The translations under genes were made by a program, and so were the position numbers. The notes below the pieces were generated by a model. That model was not told the origin of the DNA, ran no database searches, and worked only from the letters and a program-made list of their open reading frames with translations. 64,000 bases of DNA from Bacillota bacterium (GTDB lineage: Bacteria; Bacillota; Clostridia; Lachnospirales; Lachnospiraceae): the NCBI GenBank assembly GCA_902363515.1, contig CABJAN010000004.1, positions 1 to 64,000 on the forward strand, in the 5' to 3' direction. Each line of letters starts with the position of its first letter. Position 1 is the stretch's first letter. Of this stretch, positions 51,743 to 61,385 are shown piece by piece.

Positions 51743-52144
51743 ATGAACGTTGGGATTATAGCACATAACAGTAAAAAAGCTTTGATTGAAGATTTCTGTA
51801 TTGCTTATAAAAATATTTTGGCAAAGCATGAAATCTATGCAACAGGTACCACAGGAAGAAGAATAGAAGAAGCTGCAAATCTCCATGTCCATAAGTTTCT
51901 GCCGGGCAGCATGGGAGGCGACAAGCAGTTTACAGAGATGATTGAACGGGGAGACATTGATATGGTCATCTTTTTTTACAATCCATCAATGATTAACCCA
52001 AAGGAACCGGACGTATATCAGATTTCCAGATGCTGCGACCAGTATAACATTCCCATTGCTACCAATATTGCAACTGCGGAATCTCTGATTCTGGGACTGG
52101 ATCAGGGAGATTTGGATTACCGTCTGAACCGCTGGAAGGAATAA
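51743..52144 (+). CDS. mgsA: Methylglyoxal synthase
   Basis: This 133-residue enzyme converts dihydroxyacetone phosphate to methylglyoxal, a bypass of lower glycolysis. The phosphate-binding GTTGRRIEEA and FLPGSMGGDKQ segments, and the catalytic-region stretch GDIDMVIFFYNP, match the family. The length is typical. It is followed after 5 nt by rsmD. Confidence 0.94.
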   Translation: MNVGIIAHNSKKALIEDFCIAYKNILAKHEIYATGTTGRRIEEAANLHVHKFLPGSMGGDKQFTEMIERGDIDMVIFFYNPSMINPKEPDVYQISRCCDQYNIPIATNIATAESLILGLDQGDLDYRLNRWKE

Positions 52145-52149
52145 CAGAT

Positions 52150-52701
52150 ATGAGAGTGATTGCAGGAAGCGCAAAAAGTATGCCGCTGAAGACTATTGCA
52201 GGTATGGAGACCAGACCTACCACAGACAGAATTAAGGAAACTTTATTTAATATGCTTCAGCCTCATTTGTGTGAAAGCAGATTTCTGGATTTGTTTGCAG
52301 GCAGCGGAGGAATCGGTATAGAGGCATTAAGCAGAGGGGCAGATTACTGTGCCTTCGTGGAAAAAAACAGAAAAGCGGCAGCAGTGATTCGGGAAAATCT
52401 CCGTTTTACAAAACTTGAGGACAGAGGGCAGATCTACACAGGCGATGTATTTCAGGTTCTGGTACAATTAGAGGGGGAAGAACCTTTTGACTGTATTTTT
52501 ATGGATCCTCCGTACCAGAAGGAATTGGAAAAGCAGGTCCTTGAAGTATTAAAACATGCCTCTTATGTGACAAAAGATACCCTGATTGTAGTGGAAGCCT
52601 CTTTGGAAACCAGATTGGATTATCTGGACGCATATGGTTTTTCCATTCTAAAGGAAAAGAAGTACAAGACAAATCAGCATGTATTTGTAAAAAAGAAGTA
52701 G
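52150..52701 (+). CDS. rsmD: 16S rRNA (guanine-N2)-methyltransferase RsmD
   Basis: This 183-residue methyltransferase targets G966 of 16S rRNA (E. coli numbering). It shows the [15 protein letters not shown] start, the AdoMet loop [19 protein letters not shown] and the catalytic [10 protein letters not shown]. It lies directly ahead of coaD, the usual order. Confidence 0.94.
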   Translation: MRVIAGSAKSMPLKTIAGMETRPTTDRIKETLFNMLQPHLCESRFLDLFAGSGGIGIEALSRGADYCAFVEKNRKAAAVIRENLRFTKLEDRGQIYTGDVFQVLVQLEGEEPFDCIFMDPPYQKELEKQVLEVLKHASYVTKDTLIVVEASLETRLDYLDAYGFSILKEKKYKTNQHVFVKKK

Positions 52702-52718
52702 AGCAGAAAGGCAAGAGC

Positions 52719-53213
52719 ATGACAAGAGCAATTTATCCGGGAAGTTTTGATCCGGCAACCTATGGTCATTTGGATATTATCAAAAGAGCGGCGGCTCTTT
52801 TTGATGAGGTCATTGTAGGAGTTTTGAATAATTCTGTAAAAAGTCCGTTGTTTTCTGTAGAAGAACGTGTTAATATATTAGAGAATATAACAGGCGATAT
52901 CCCAAATGTGAAGATACAATCTTTTGGAGGATTATCGGTGAATTTTGCAAAAAGCTGTGAAGCTAAAGTAATTATCCGGGGACTGCGGGCGATTACGGAT
53001 TTTGAATATGAACTCCAGATGGCTCAGACCAATCGTATTCTGTCAACAGATGTGGATACCATGTTTTTGACAACCAGTCTTCAGTATGCCTATTTAAGTT
53101 CCACAACAGTGAAGGAAGCAGCATCTTTTGGCGCTGATATTTCCAAGTTTGTACCGGAGTATGTGGTGCGTCAGGTAGAAGCAAAATTGAGCGGGATGAA
53201 CCATAGGAAGTAA
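52719..53213 (+). CDS. coaD: Phosphopantetheine adenylyltransferase
   Basis: This 164-residue enzyme performs the fourth step of coenzyme A synthesis. [17 protein letters not shown] carries the nucleotidyltransferase TxGH-type motif (here TYGH), and [16 protein letters not shown] is characteristic. It is in an operon with rsmD. Confidence 0.96.
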   Translation: MTRAIYPGSFDPATYGHLDIIKRAAALFDEVIVGVLNNSVKSPLFSVEERVNILENITGDIPNVKIQSFGGLSVNFAKSCEAKVIIRGLRAITDFEYELQMAQTNRILSTDVDTMFLTTSLQYAYLSSTTVKEAASFGADISKFVPEYVVRQVEAKLSGMNHRK

Positions 53214-53238
53214 TCTATACAATAAGGAGAAAATGAAG

Positions 53239-53937
53239 ATGAGCAGTAGAATAGAACAAATCATTGAAGAAATTGAAGAATATGTAGAGAGCTGTAAGTA
53301 TCAGCCGCTTTCCACTACAAAAATTATTGTAAATAAGGAAGAGATTGAGGAGTTGTTAAGAGAACTGCGTCTGAAGACTCCAGATGAAATTAAGAGATAT
53401 CAGAAGATTATCAGCAATAAGGATGCAATCTTGCAGGATGCTCAGGCAAAAGCAGATAAAATTATTGAAGATACAAAGGTACAGGTACAGGAAATGGTAA
53501 AAGAGTCTGAAGTGATGCAGCAGGCATATGCACAGGCAAATGAAACCATTAATGCAGTAAATCAGCAGGCACAGGAAATTATTGATGCGGCTGCCAATGA
53601 GGCAAATGCCCTGCGTTACAGCGCTGTATCTTACACAGATGAGATGATGGCAAACATGGGTCAGATTGCAAACAGCATGTTAGAAGATGCAGCAGGAAAG
53701 TATCAGGAGTTTTTGCAGGCTCTTCAGTCTTCTGTGGAAGTTATTGCACAGAACCGCGCCCAGCTTTCTCAGCAGCTTAGCCAGGGTGTTCCGGAACAGC
53801 CGGCACAAAGTGAAGCTCCGTCTGCAGTAGCTCCTGAATATGCCAAAGCCCAGGAACCTGCAGAAGAAGAATATGATGATGACTATGATGATTTTGAAGA
53901 TGACGAATTAGATGACGATTTTGATGATTTCGACTAA
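53239..53937 (+). CDS. Coiled-coil protein with acidic C-terminus
   Basis: This 232-residue protein is largely helical coiled coil (residues ~55-180, rich in Ala, Gln and Glu). A Pro-rich segment and a very acidic tail (EEYDDDYDDFEDDELDDDF) follow. It resembles proteins loosely annotated as V-type ATPase subunit H or DivIVA-like in Clostridia, encoded next to coaD; the function is unclear. AAGGAGA lies 8 nt before the ATG at 53239 and only 2 nt from one at 53233. Its 3' end overlaps ylbJ on the other strand by 30 bp. Confidence 0.75.
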   Translation: MSSRIEQIIEEIEEYVESCKYQPLSTTKIIVNKEEIEELLRELRLKTPDEIKRYQKIISNKDAILQDAQAKADKIIEDTKVQVQEMVKESEVMQQAYAQANETINAVNQQAQEIIDAAANEANALRYSAVSYTDEMMANMGQIANSMLEDAAGKYQEFLQALQSSVEVIAQNRAQLSQQLSQGVPEQPAQSEAPSAVAPEYAKAQEPAEEEYDDDYDDFEDDELDDDFDDFD

Positions 53938-54855
53938 TAAGTAAGCCAGGACAAAGGTGCAGACAGAACAGCATAGTTTTCCCAGAACGTAAGGTTTTAA
54001 GGATAGGTCTGTGTTACCCAATACAGATTTTGTCTGAGCTGCAATACAGAGTCCCCCAAGGGAGGTAAATCCAAGAGCCAGGGGATAGGTAAGTGAAAAG
54101 GGATAGGAACTGTGAAGCAGTTCTGACGTTCCGGTTGTCACTTCCACAAAACCGAAAATCAGGTATTTGATGTCAGGAAGAGGCAGAAACAGCAGTTTTA
54201 ACATGCCCTGAAGAATGGAAAAAAGAATGATGTATCCTCCCAGCCGGACAATGGTTTCAAAACCGTTCATAATAGAGATATCCAGCAATTCTCCGAAAGA
54301 AGGAGAGGTGGATATCTCTTTTTTTGCCAAAAAGGTACCAGAGGAGCCGGAAGAGGGACGGTAAAACCGTCTGGTAAAAAGTGAGCAGAAAATTCCAGAG
54401 AGATAGATGATGATATAGGTAGGTATTACCAGGTATGGACGGTTAAAAAGCCCGGTACACAAGTATGCAGACAAAAAAGAGGGACCTGGATAAGAGGAAA
54501 AGGTAAGGAGATAGGAGGCTTCTTCTTTGGAAATCCGGTGCTTTTCATATAAATCCGCTGTAATTTTGGCTCCCATAGGATAACCGCAGAAAATACCAAG
54601 TACCAGAGCATAGGCACCCTGGCTGGAAAGACCAAAGCATTTACGCCAGAACATCTGAGATTTTTGCATGAAGTTATCCAAAATCCCTGTGTGAAGGAGT
54701 AAATTGGAAAGAATGAGAAAGGGAAGCAGAGAAGGAAGAAGGGTATAAAACCAAAGCATGACTCCGGCTTTAGCATGAACCAGAGCATGCTTTGGAAAGA
54801 AGAGCAGGAAACTGAGAAAAATAAAAAAACTACAGATAGCAGCCAGGCGCTTCAT
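53908..54855 (-). CDS. ylbJ: Sporulation integral membrane protein YlbJ-like
   Basis: This 315-residue polytopic membrane protein has two nucleoside-transporter-gate-like halves: LLPSLLPFLILSNLLL, and the later GFETIVRLGGYIILFSI. This matches YlbJ, required for spore formation in Bacillus. It is convergent with, and overlaps, the coiled-coil gene. GGAGGAATCATC precedes the ATG. A hairpin CCCAT/ATGGG lies in its upstream region. Confidence 0.88.
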   Translation of the reverse strand: MKRLAAICSFFIFLSFLLFFPKHALVHAKAGVMLWFYTLLPSLLPFLILSNLLLHTGILDNFMQKSQMFWRKCFGLSSQGAYALVLGIFCGYPMGAKITADLYEKHRISKEEASYLLTFSSYPGPSFLSAYLCTGLFNRPYLVIPTYIIIYLSGIFCSLFTRRFYRPSSGSSGTFLAKKEISTSPSFGELLDISIMNGFETIVRLGGYIILFSILQGMLKLLFLPLPDIKYLIFGFVEVTTGTSELLHSSYPFSLTYPLALGFTSLGGLCIAAQTKSVLGNTDLSLKPYVLGKLCCSVCTFVLAYLLVEIIKIVI

Positions 54856-55020
54856 GATGATTCCTCCAATGCTTTTGCTTATGGAACTGGTGCAGGAAAG
54901 GGATAATATTTGCAGTGACAGCTCCCATGTTTAATATATGGGAAGGTTTTGGGTTTCATGCTTGCTATTTCCGGAAGAATGTGTAAGAATAGGGGGTAGA
55001 AATCAGCAGGAGGTATGAAC

Positions 55021-56469
55021 ATGAGTGTATTAGAAAATTTACAGCCTGAAAGGGTGTTTCATTATTTTGAGGAAATAACCAAAATTCCCCATGGTTCCGG
55101 GAATACCAGGGAAATCAGTGATTATCTGGTAAGCTTTGCCAAAGAGCATGGACTGCGTTATATTCAGGATGAAAGTAACAATGTGGTGATATTCAAGCCT
55201 GCAGCAAAGGGCTATGAAAATGCTCCTACAGTGATGCTTCAGGGACATATGGACATGGTATGTGAAAAGGAACCTGGCAGCAGCCATGACTTTACCAGGG
55301 ATGCTTTGAAGCTTCAGGTTGAAGGGGATTATATTTCTGCACAGGGTACTACCCTTGGAGGCGATGACGGAATTGCTGTTGCTTATGGTTTGGCACTTCT
55401 GGAGGATGATACCCTGGAACATCCAGCGCTGGAAGTTGTTATTACTGTGGATGAGGAAATTGGTCTTCTGGGAGCCACTGCTCTGGATGCATCTCCTTTA
55501 CAGGCAAAATGCCTGATTAATCTGGATTCAGAGGAGGAAGGCTATCTCTGGGCCGGATGTGCGGGAGGTATGACAGCAGTTTCTGAACTTCCTGTCCGGT
55601 ATCAGGAAGAAACCAATGAGAAATGGAAGATTACTGTTTCCGGTCTTGCTGGAGGACATTCAGGGGCTGAAATTGATAAAAACAGAGCCAATGCAACCTT
55701 GCTTTTGGCGCGGTTTTTAAAAGAGGCAAAAGAGCAGGGTTCTTTTGCTATTTCAGAGTTAAACGGAGGCCTGAAGGATAATGCCATTCCAAGAACAGCC
55801 CAGGCTCTGATTCTGGCCGGGAAAGAGGATGGAACAGCTATTGCAGCTTACGCAAAGGTTTTCACAGAAGCTCTTAAAAAAGAATATACAGGCAGTGACG
55901 AGGGAATCTGCGTTACGGTAGAAGCCCAGGGAATTGGGACAGAGCCGGTACTGCATCCGGTAAGCCAGGAGAAAGTTCTGTTTTTCCTTCTCCAGTATCC
56001 AAATGGCATTCAGAAAATGTGCGGTTTTATGGATGGCCTGGTGGAGACTTCCTGTAATCTGGGTATTACCAATCTCACACCCAAGGCTCTGGTGGGATCT
56101 GCCAGTGTGAGAAGTTCTGTTGGAAGTGCTAAGAAAGCTCTGGCAGACAAAATTGCTTATTTGACAGAATTTCTGGGTGGAGAGTTCCAGATCGAAGGGG
56201 ACTATCCTTCCTGGGAGTATAAGCAGGATTCTGCCCTTCGTCCTCTTATGGTGGAAGTATTCCGTGAAATGTACCACAGAGAACCGGAAGTGAAAGTGAT
56301 TCATGCGGGACTGGAATGTGGACTTTTCTATGAAAAAATTCCAGGACTGGATTGCGTATCTTTAGGTCCTGATATGCAAAACATCCATACCACAGAAGAG
56401 AAGCTGTCTGTTTCTTCTGTAGAGCGTGTATGGGAGTATTTATTAGCAGTATTGAAAAAAATAAAATAA
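55021..56469 (+). CDS. pepD: Aminoacyl-histidine dipeptidase (M20 family)
   Basis: This 482-residue metallopeptidase has the M20 zinc-site motifs: LQGHMDMVCE, TTLGGDDGIAVA and TVDEEIGLLGA with the catalytic glutamate. The C-terminal IHAGLECGLF supplies the last ligand. Such enzymes cleave dipeptides with broad specificity. AGGAGG is 1 nt from an ATG at 55015 but 7 nt from the ATG at 55021, which I use. It is followed by a strong terminator. Confidence 0.92.
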   Translation: MSVLENLQPERVFHYFEEITKIPHGSGNTREISDYLVSFAKEHGLRYIQDESNNVVIFKPAAKGYENAPTVMLQGHMDMVCEKEPGSSHDFTRDALKLQVEGDYISAQGTTLGGDDGIAVAYGLALLEDDTLEHPALEVVITVDEEIGLLGATALDASPLQAKCLINLDSEEEGYLWAGCAGGMTAVSELPVRYQEETNEKWKITVSGLAGGHSGAEIDKNRANATLLLARFLKEAKEQGSFAISELNGGLKDNAIPRTAQALILAGKEDGTAIAAYAKVFTEALKKEYTGSDEGICVTVEAQGIGTEPVLHPVSQEKVLFFLLQYPNGIQKMCGFMDGLVETSCNLGITNLTPKALVGSASVRSSVGSAKKALADKIAYLTEFLGGEFQIEGDYPSWEYKQDSALRPLMVEVFREMYHREPEVKVIHAGLECGLFYEKIPGLDCVSLGPDMQNIHTTEEKLSVSSVERVWEYLLAVLKKIK

Positions 56470-56487
56470 GCAGACTGTGAGTCATAA

Positions 56488-56550
56488 AATCCTCCGCAGG
56501 CGCATAAGATGATATGTAGGTTTTCTCTTATGTCAGGCGGGGGATTTTTT
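56488..56550 (+). terminator. Terminator that contains the ribosome site of the next gene
   Basis: AATCCTCCGC (56488-56497) pairs with GCGGGGGATT (56537-56546), with an inner CATAAGA (56503-56509)/TCTTATG (56526-56532) stem, then six T ending at 56550. The next ATG starts at 56551, so the GC-rich 3' arm is also its only ribosome-binding sequence. Confidence 0.8.
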
Positions 56551-57219
56551 ATGAAAAAATGGATGCTCATGCTGTGTTTTCTGCTGTTTATTGATGTGCA
56601 GATGATCGGGGGCATGAGGGATAAGACCTCTTTGAGTACTTTTCGTCAGGCAGGGATGCCGGTGGAGCTGTTCCAAAAGATAGGAATGAAAGCCCAGGAC
56701 ATGGAGCAGTATTTGGGTTTCTGGGAGGATTTGAAATATTTTCCTGTGGCAGGGAGAAAGGAAGCGCTAAAGGAAGTGTTTTATTTTGAGGATACATGGC
56801 TGGAAGACCGGAATTATGGAGGAAAGCGGGCTCACCAAGGGTGTGACGTTTTTGGAAAAGAGGACAGACGAGAATATTATCCGGTGGTAAGTATGACAGA
56901 TGGGGTTGTGGAAACCGTTGGATGGCTGCCTCTTGGCGGATGGAGAATAGGAATCAGAAGCCCAGGGGGCGGATTTTTTTATTATGCTCATTTATCTTCG
57001 TATGAGAAGGAGTTTCAGGAAGGTGACGCAGTGAAAGCGGGGGAAATTCTGGGTTTTTTGGGAGATACAGGGTATGGGGAGGAAGGAACCAGAGGAAAAT
57101 TTCCCTGTCATTTGCATGTGGGAATTTATGTGAAGATGCAAAAGGAAGCGGAGCATGCTCTGAATCCGTATCCTGTTTTGCTTTTTTTACAGAGCAGACA
57201 AAAAAACTTTTTCTATTAA
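56551..57219 (+). CDS. M23 family metallopeptidase
   Basis: This 222-residue protein has an N-terminal signal/anchor (MLMLCFLLFIDVQMIGG) and a LytM-type domain with zinc ligands in AHQGCDVFG, the motif FYYAHLSSYEKEF, and CHLHVGIYV. It is predicted to act on peptidoglycan outside the membrane. The HxxxD motif is in the form HQGCD, as expected. Its ribosome site lies in the hairpin of the preceding terminator. Confidence 0.88.
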   Translation: MKKWMLMLCFLLFIDVQMIGGMRDKTSLSTFRQAGMPVELFQKIGMKAQDMEQYLGFWEDLKYFPVAGRKEALKEVFYFEDTWLEDRNYGGKRAHQGCDVFGKEDRREYYPVVSMTDGVVETVGWLPLGGWRIGIRSPGGGFFYYAHLSSYEKEFQEGDAVKAGEILGFLGDTGYGEEGTRGKFPCHLHVGIYVKMQKEAEHALNPYPVLLFLQSRQKNFFY

Positions 57220-57271
57220 AAACAGAAAAACTATGCTATACTTTATGGATATAATTAAGGAGTAAGGATTT

Positions 57272-58102
57272 ATGGAAATACGATTATGGCGGGAACTGCT
57301 GGTTCCCTATGAACTGGCAGTCAAAGAACTGGTGATGAAGTTTCAGCAGTTGAAAAAAGAGCACAAGGAGAAGGACCTGTATTGTCCCATTGAGGAGGTT
57401 TCAGGAAGAGTCAAATCCATTAACAGCATTTTGGAGAAAATGCAGAGAAAACAGATTTCCTGGGATGACCTGGAGGAAAAGGTGGAGGATATTGCCGGAA
57501 TCCGGATTATCTGCCAGTTTTATGAGGACATTGAAGTTGTGGCGGATTTAATCCGCAAAAGACGGGACATGCGGGTACTGGAAGAAAAGGATTATATTAC
57601 TCATATGAAAGCCAGCGGATACCGCAGTTATCATATGATTATTGCATATAATACAGAAACCCTGGAAGGATGCAAGGAAATTCGGGCAGAGATTCAGATT
57701 CGGACTTTGGCAATGAATTTCTGGGCAACTATTGAGCACTCTCTTCAGTACAAATACCGGGGAAATATGCCAAAGCATCTGGCAGAACGATTAAGCAGCG
57801 CTGCGGATTCTATTTTGCAGTTGGATGCAGAGATGTCCTCTGTGCGCAGTGAGGTTATGGATGCGCAGAATTCCATGCTTCATCAGTCAAATCTGGTGGC
57901 AGATATTTTAAATAATATTGAAAATTTGTATCATTATTCCAACAAACGGGAAGTGGCAAAGATTCAGGATGAATTTTACATAATTTATGAAACCAAGGAT
58001 CTGGAACAACTGGAGCGGTTTCACAGAGAACTGGATATTCTTGCAGAAGGCTACCGGGCGCAGGCACTGCCTCAGGAGCTTGGCGGTGAATTATCCCTTT
58101 AG
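57272..58102 (+). CDS. Small alarmone synthetase (RelA/SpoT domain only)
   Basis: This 276-residue protein contains only a RelA_SpoT synthetase domain: DIAGIRIICQFYEDI, SGYRSYHMIIAY and EIQIRTLAMNFWATIEHSL. It has no hydrolase or TGS domain, as in RelP/RelQ. It makes (p)ppGpp without ribosome association. The C-terminal helix is involved in oligomerisation in relatives. It lies upstream of an rRNA pseudouridine synthase gene, 9 nt away. Confidence 0.92.
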   Translation: MEIRLWRELLVPYELAVKELVMKFQQLKKEHKEKDLYCPIEEVSGRVKSINSILEKMQRKQISWDDLEEKVEDIAGIRIICQFYEDIEVVADLIRKRRDMRVLEEKDYITHMKASGYRSYHMIIAYNTETLEGCKEIRAEIQIRTLAMNFWATIEHSLQYKYRGNMPKHLAERLSSAADSILQLDAEMSSVRSEVMDAQNSMLHQSNLVADILNNIENLYHYSNKREVAKIQDEFYIIYETKDLEQLERFHRELDILAEGYRAQALPQELGGELSL

Positions 58103-58111
58103 GAGAGAAGC

Positions 58112-58852
58112 ATGGCAAAGATAAGATTGGATAAATACCTGGCAGATATGGGGCTGGGAACCAGAACAGAAGTCAAGAAATTCATAAAGAAAGGGCAGAT
58201 TACGGTAAATGATGTGATTATCCGTGCCCCGGAATATAAAACAGATACGCAGACGGACCGGGTCTGTGCAGATGGACAGCCGGTGTCTTATGCAGGCGTG
58301 GAATATTATATGCTGAATAAACCACAGGGCGTGGTCTCTGCCACAGAGGATAAAAGAGAAAAGACCGTCCTTGATCTGATTGTTTCAAAAAAGCGAAAAG
58401 ATTTATTTCCGGTGGGGCGCCTGGATAAAGATACAGAGGGGCTGCTTTTGATTACCAACAACGGGGAGCTGGCGCATCAACTGCTGTCTCCCAAAAAACA
58501 CGTGGATAAAACTTATGTGACAAAGCTGCTGCATCCTCTTGCACCGGAAGATGCGGCAAGGCTGGAAGAGGGTGTGGATATTGGAGAGCCGGAACTTACC
58601 CTGCCGGCAAAGGTGAAGCTGTTAAATACAGAAGGAACAGAAGTGCAGATTACCATTTGGGAAGGGAAGTTCCATCAGGTGAAACGGATGTTTTGGGCAG
58701 TTGGAAACCAGGTGGTGTTTCTGAAACGGATTTCTATGGGAAGTCTGGCGCTGGATAAAGGGCTTAAACCGGGAGAATACCGGCTGTTGACCCAGGAAGA
58801 GATTATGAGGTTAAAGGAACATGCTGGAACAGATAAAAGCAGTGATTTTTGA
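58112..58852 (+). CDS. RsuA-family rRNA pseudouridine synthase
   Basis: This 246-residue protein has an N-terminal S4 RNA-binding domain (IRLDKYLADMGLGTRTEVKK) and the catalytic GRLDKDTEGLLL with the active aspartate near residue 104. It probably modifies 16S or 23S rRNA. GGAGAGAAGC precedes the ATG. Its last 32 bp overlap the next gene. Confidence 0.93.
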   Translation: MAKIRLDKYLADMGLGTRTEVKKFIKKGQITVNDVIIRAPEYKTDTQTDRVCADGQPVSYAGVEYYMLNKPQGVVSATEDKREKTVLDLIVSKKRKDLFPVGRLDKDTEGLLLITNNGELAHQLLSPKKHVDKTYVTKLLHPLAPEDAARLEEGVDIGEPELTLPAKVKLLNTEGTEVQITIWEGKFHQVKRMFWAVGNQVVFLKRISMGSLALDKGLKPGEYRLLTQEEIMRLKEHAGTDKSSDF

Positions 58853-59504
58853 TTTAGACGGAACTTTGGTGGACTCCATGTGGATGTGGAGAAGTATTGA
58901 TATGGAATATCTTGCCAGTAAGGGAATTGAAGTCCCTGAAAATCTGGAGGCTTTTCAGGAAGAACTGGAGGGTATGGGTTTTACGGAAACTGCCATGCTT
59001 TTTAAGGAGCGGTTTGGAATCCCGGATTCTCTGGAAGAGATTAAGGAAACCTGGATTCGTATGTCCGGGGAAAAATATCAGAAGGAAGTACCTTTAAAGC
59101 CAGGGGCAAAGTGGTTTCTTGGCTATTTAAAGGAAAAAGGAATAAAGGTCGGTATCAGCTCCAGCAACAGCCGGGAACTGATTCAGATGGTATTAGAAGC
59201 CCATGGCATTTTGGAATATTTTGACTGTATTACTACCTGCTGCGAAGTAAAAAAAGGGAAACCGGCGCCGGATGTTTATTTAAAAACAGCCTGTGGACTG
59301 GGCGTAGAACCAAAAGCCTGTCTTGTTTTCGAAGATGTTCCCATGGGAATTCTGGCAGGGAAGCGGGCGGGCATGAAGGTCTGCGCCATTGATGATGCTT
59401 ATAGCCAAAAGCAGGAAGAGCAGAAGCGGGAACTGGCAGACTGGTACATCCTGGATTATACCCAACTGGCAGAAGAAGAAACAAGAAGAGAGGACAAGGC
59501 ATGA
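58821..59504 (+). CDS. HAD family hydrolase (beta-phosphoglucomutase-like)
   Basis: This 227-residue hydrolase has HAD motif I IFDLDGTLVDS with D11 and D13, motif II ISSSNSRE, motif III lysine KKGKPAPDVYL, and motif IV VFEDVPMGI. The helical cap is of subclass I, as in phosphoglycolate phosphatase and beta-PGM. The substrate is not predictable. It overlaps both neighbours (32 bp and 4 bp), so it is co-translated. Confidence 0.9.
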   Translation: MLEQIKAVIFDLDGTLVDSMWMWRSIDMEYLASKGIEVPENLEAFQEELEGMGFTETAMLFKERFGIPDSLEEIKETWIRMSGEKYQKEVPLKPGAKWFLGYLKEKGIKVGISSSNSRELIQMVLEAHGILEYFDCITTCCEVKKGKPAPDVYLKTACGLGVEPKACLVFEDVPMGILAGKRAGMKVCAIDDAYSQKQEEQKRELADWYILDYTQLAEEETRREDKA

Positions 59505-61381
59505 ATACAAGGTTTTTACCTGTAACCAGGGAAGAAATGGAAGAAAGGGGCATCTGGCAGCCGGATTTTGTCTATATTACAGGGGATGCTTATGTGGATC
59601 ATCCTTCTTTTGGCGCGGCAATTATTACCAGATTATTGGAGAGCCAGGGGTTTTCGGTAGGCGTGATTGCCCAGCCGGACTGGAAGAAAAAGGAAAGTAT
59701 TGCAGTCTTTGGCGAACCGCGCCTGGCATTTCTGGTTTCTTCTGGAAATATGGACTCCATGGTGAATCATTATACAGTGGCGAAGAAGCACAGAAAACAG
59801 GATGCCTATTCTCCGGGAGGACGCATGGGGCTCAGGCCGGACCGGGCGGTGACTGTGTACAGCAATCTCATTCGCCAGACTTATAAGGAAACGCCCATTA
59901 TTCTAGGCGGCGTGGAGGCTTCCCTGCGGCGTCTGGCTCATTATGATTACTGGTCAGACAGTTTGAAGCGTTCTGTACTGCTGGATTCCGGGGCAGATAT
60001 GATTTCCTATGGTATGGGAGAACACAGCATTCTGGCTATTGCAAGAGCCCTGGAAAAGGGAATTCCTGTAGGAAAAATCAATTTTATCGAAGGAACGGTT
60101 TATAAGTCCAAAGAAGCGCCCGAAGGCGTGTTGCTGCCCTCTTATGAAGAACTGCTTCAGGAGAAGGCAAATTATGCCACAAGTTTCCGTCTGCAGTATG
60201 AAAACATGGACCCTTTTACCGGACAGGTTTTAATAGAATCCTATGGGACCAGAGGATATGTGGTGCAAAATCCTCCTGCGAAGCCTCTGTCTCAGAAAGA
60301 AATGGATATGGTGTATGAGCTTCCTTATACCAGAACTTATCATCCCATGTATGAAAAGCAGGGAAAGATTCCTGCCATTGAAGAAATTAAATTCAGTATT
60401 ACCAGTAACCGGGGGTGCTTTGGCGCCTGCAATTTCTGTGCGCTGGCCTTTCACCAGGGACGTATTGTGCAGACCAGAAGTCATGCTTCCATGTTAAAGG
60501 AGGCAAAAGGCTGCATTCAGGAGCCGGATTTTAAGGGATATATTCATGATGTAGGAGGGCCTACTGCAGACTTTCGTCATCCATCCTGTGAAAAGCAGTT
60601 GAGTAAAGGCGTGTGCAAAAACCGTCAGTGTCTGTTTCCAAAGCCCTGTAAGAACCTTCAGGCAGACCATGAGGATTATCTGGAGGTGCTGCGGGCCATG
60701 CGGAAGCTGCCAGGGGTAAAAAAGGTGTTCATCCGTTCAGGAATCCGGTTTGATTATGTGAATGCAGACCCTTCCCCTGTATTTTTGGAAGAGGTGGCAA
60801 AGTACCATGTAAGCGGTCAACTTCGTGTGGCGCCGGAACATGTTTCAAATTCCGTTTTGTATTATATGGGAAAACCAGAGCACCAGGTATATGAGGAGTT
60901 TTTAAAACGCTTTGCAAAAGCTAATGAAAAGGCGGGGAAAAAACAATTTGTAGTGCCTTATCTCATGTCTTCTCATCCGGGAAGCAGAATCCAGGATGCA
61001 GTGGAGCTGGCAGAGTATATCCGGGATATGGGCTTTATGCCGGAGCAGGTACAGGATTTTTATCCAACACCCTCTACCATGTCCACCTGCATGTATTATA
61101 CAGGACTGGATCCCAGAACAGGAAAAAGCGTTTATGTTCCAAAAACAGCCAGGGAAAAGGCCATGCAAAGAGCATTGATTCAGTATAAGAATCCGGAGAA
61201 TTATAACCTTGTGCGGGAGGCTCTTGTGGAAGCCGGGCGTACCGACTTGATTGGATATGGAAAAAAATGCCTCATTGCCCCCAGAAAAGGGGAAGGAAAG
61301 AAGCCTGGAAAGCTGCAAAAAGCCCGGCAGCCAGGAAAGAAAAAATCCATCCGGAATGTGCATAAAAAGAAAAGAGGCTGA
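59501..61381 (+). CDS. YgiQ family radical SAM protein
   Basis: This 626-residue protein of the UPF0313/YgiQ family has a long N-terminal domain. The radical SAM cluster motif is CFGACNFC (C306, C310, C313), with HVSGQLRVAPEHVS in the barrel. The C-terminus is strongly basic (KPGKLQKARQPGKKK), possibly RNA-binding. The reaction is unknown. It starts in an ATGA overlap with the HAD gene. Confidence 0.9.
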   Translation: MNTRFLPVTREEMEERGIWQPDFVYITGDAYVDHPSFGAAIITRLLESQGFSVGVIAQPDWKKKESIAVFGEPRLAFLVSSGNMDSMVNHYTVAKKHRKQDAYSPGGRMGLRPDRAVTVYSNLIRQTYKETPIILGGVEASLRRLAHYDYWSDSLKRSVLLDSGADMISYGMGEHSILAIARALEKGIPVGKINFIEGTVYKSKEAPEGVLLPSYEELLQEKANYATSFRLQYENMDPFTGQVLIESYGTRGYVVQNPPAKPLSQKEMDMVYELPYTRTYHPMYEKQGKIPAIEEIKFSITSNRGCFGACNFCALAFHQGRIVQTRSHASMLKEAKGCIQEPDFKGYIHDVGGPTADFRHPSCEKQLSKGVCKNRQCLFPKPCKNLQADHEDYLEVLRAMRKLPGVKKVFIRSGIRFDYVNADPSPVFLEEVAKYHVSGQLRVAPEHVSNSVLYYMGKPEHQVYEEFLKRFAKANEKAGKKQFVVPYLMSSHPGSRIQDAVELAEYIRDMGFMPEQVQDFYPTPSTMSTCMYYTGLDPRTGKSVYVPKTAREKAMQRALIQYKNPENYNLVREALVEAGRTDLIGYGKKCLIAPRKGEGKKPGKLQKARQPGKKKSIRNVHKKKRG

Positions 61382-61385
61382 CAAC

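Noticed and set aside
55759..56304. 181-codon minus-strand frame opposite pepD
   Set aside because: Shadow of a well conserved gene, with no expression signals.
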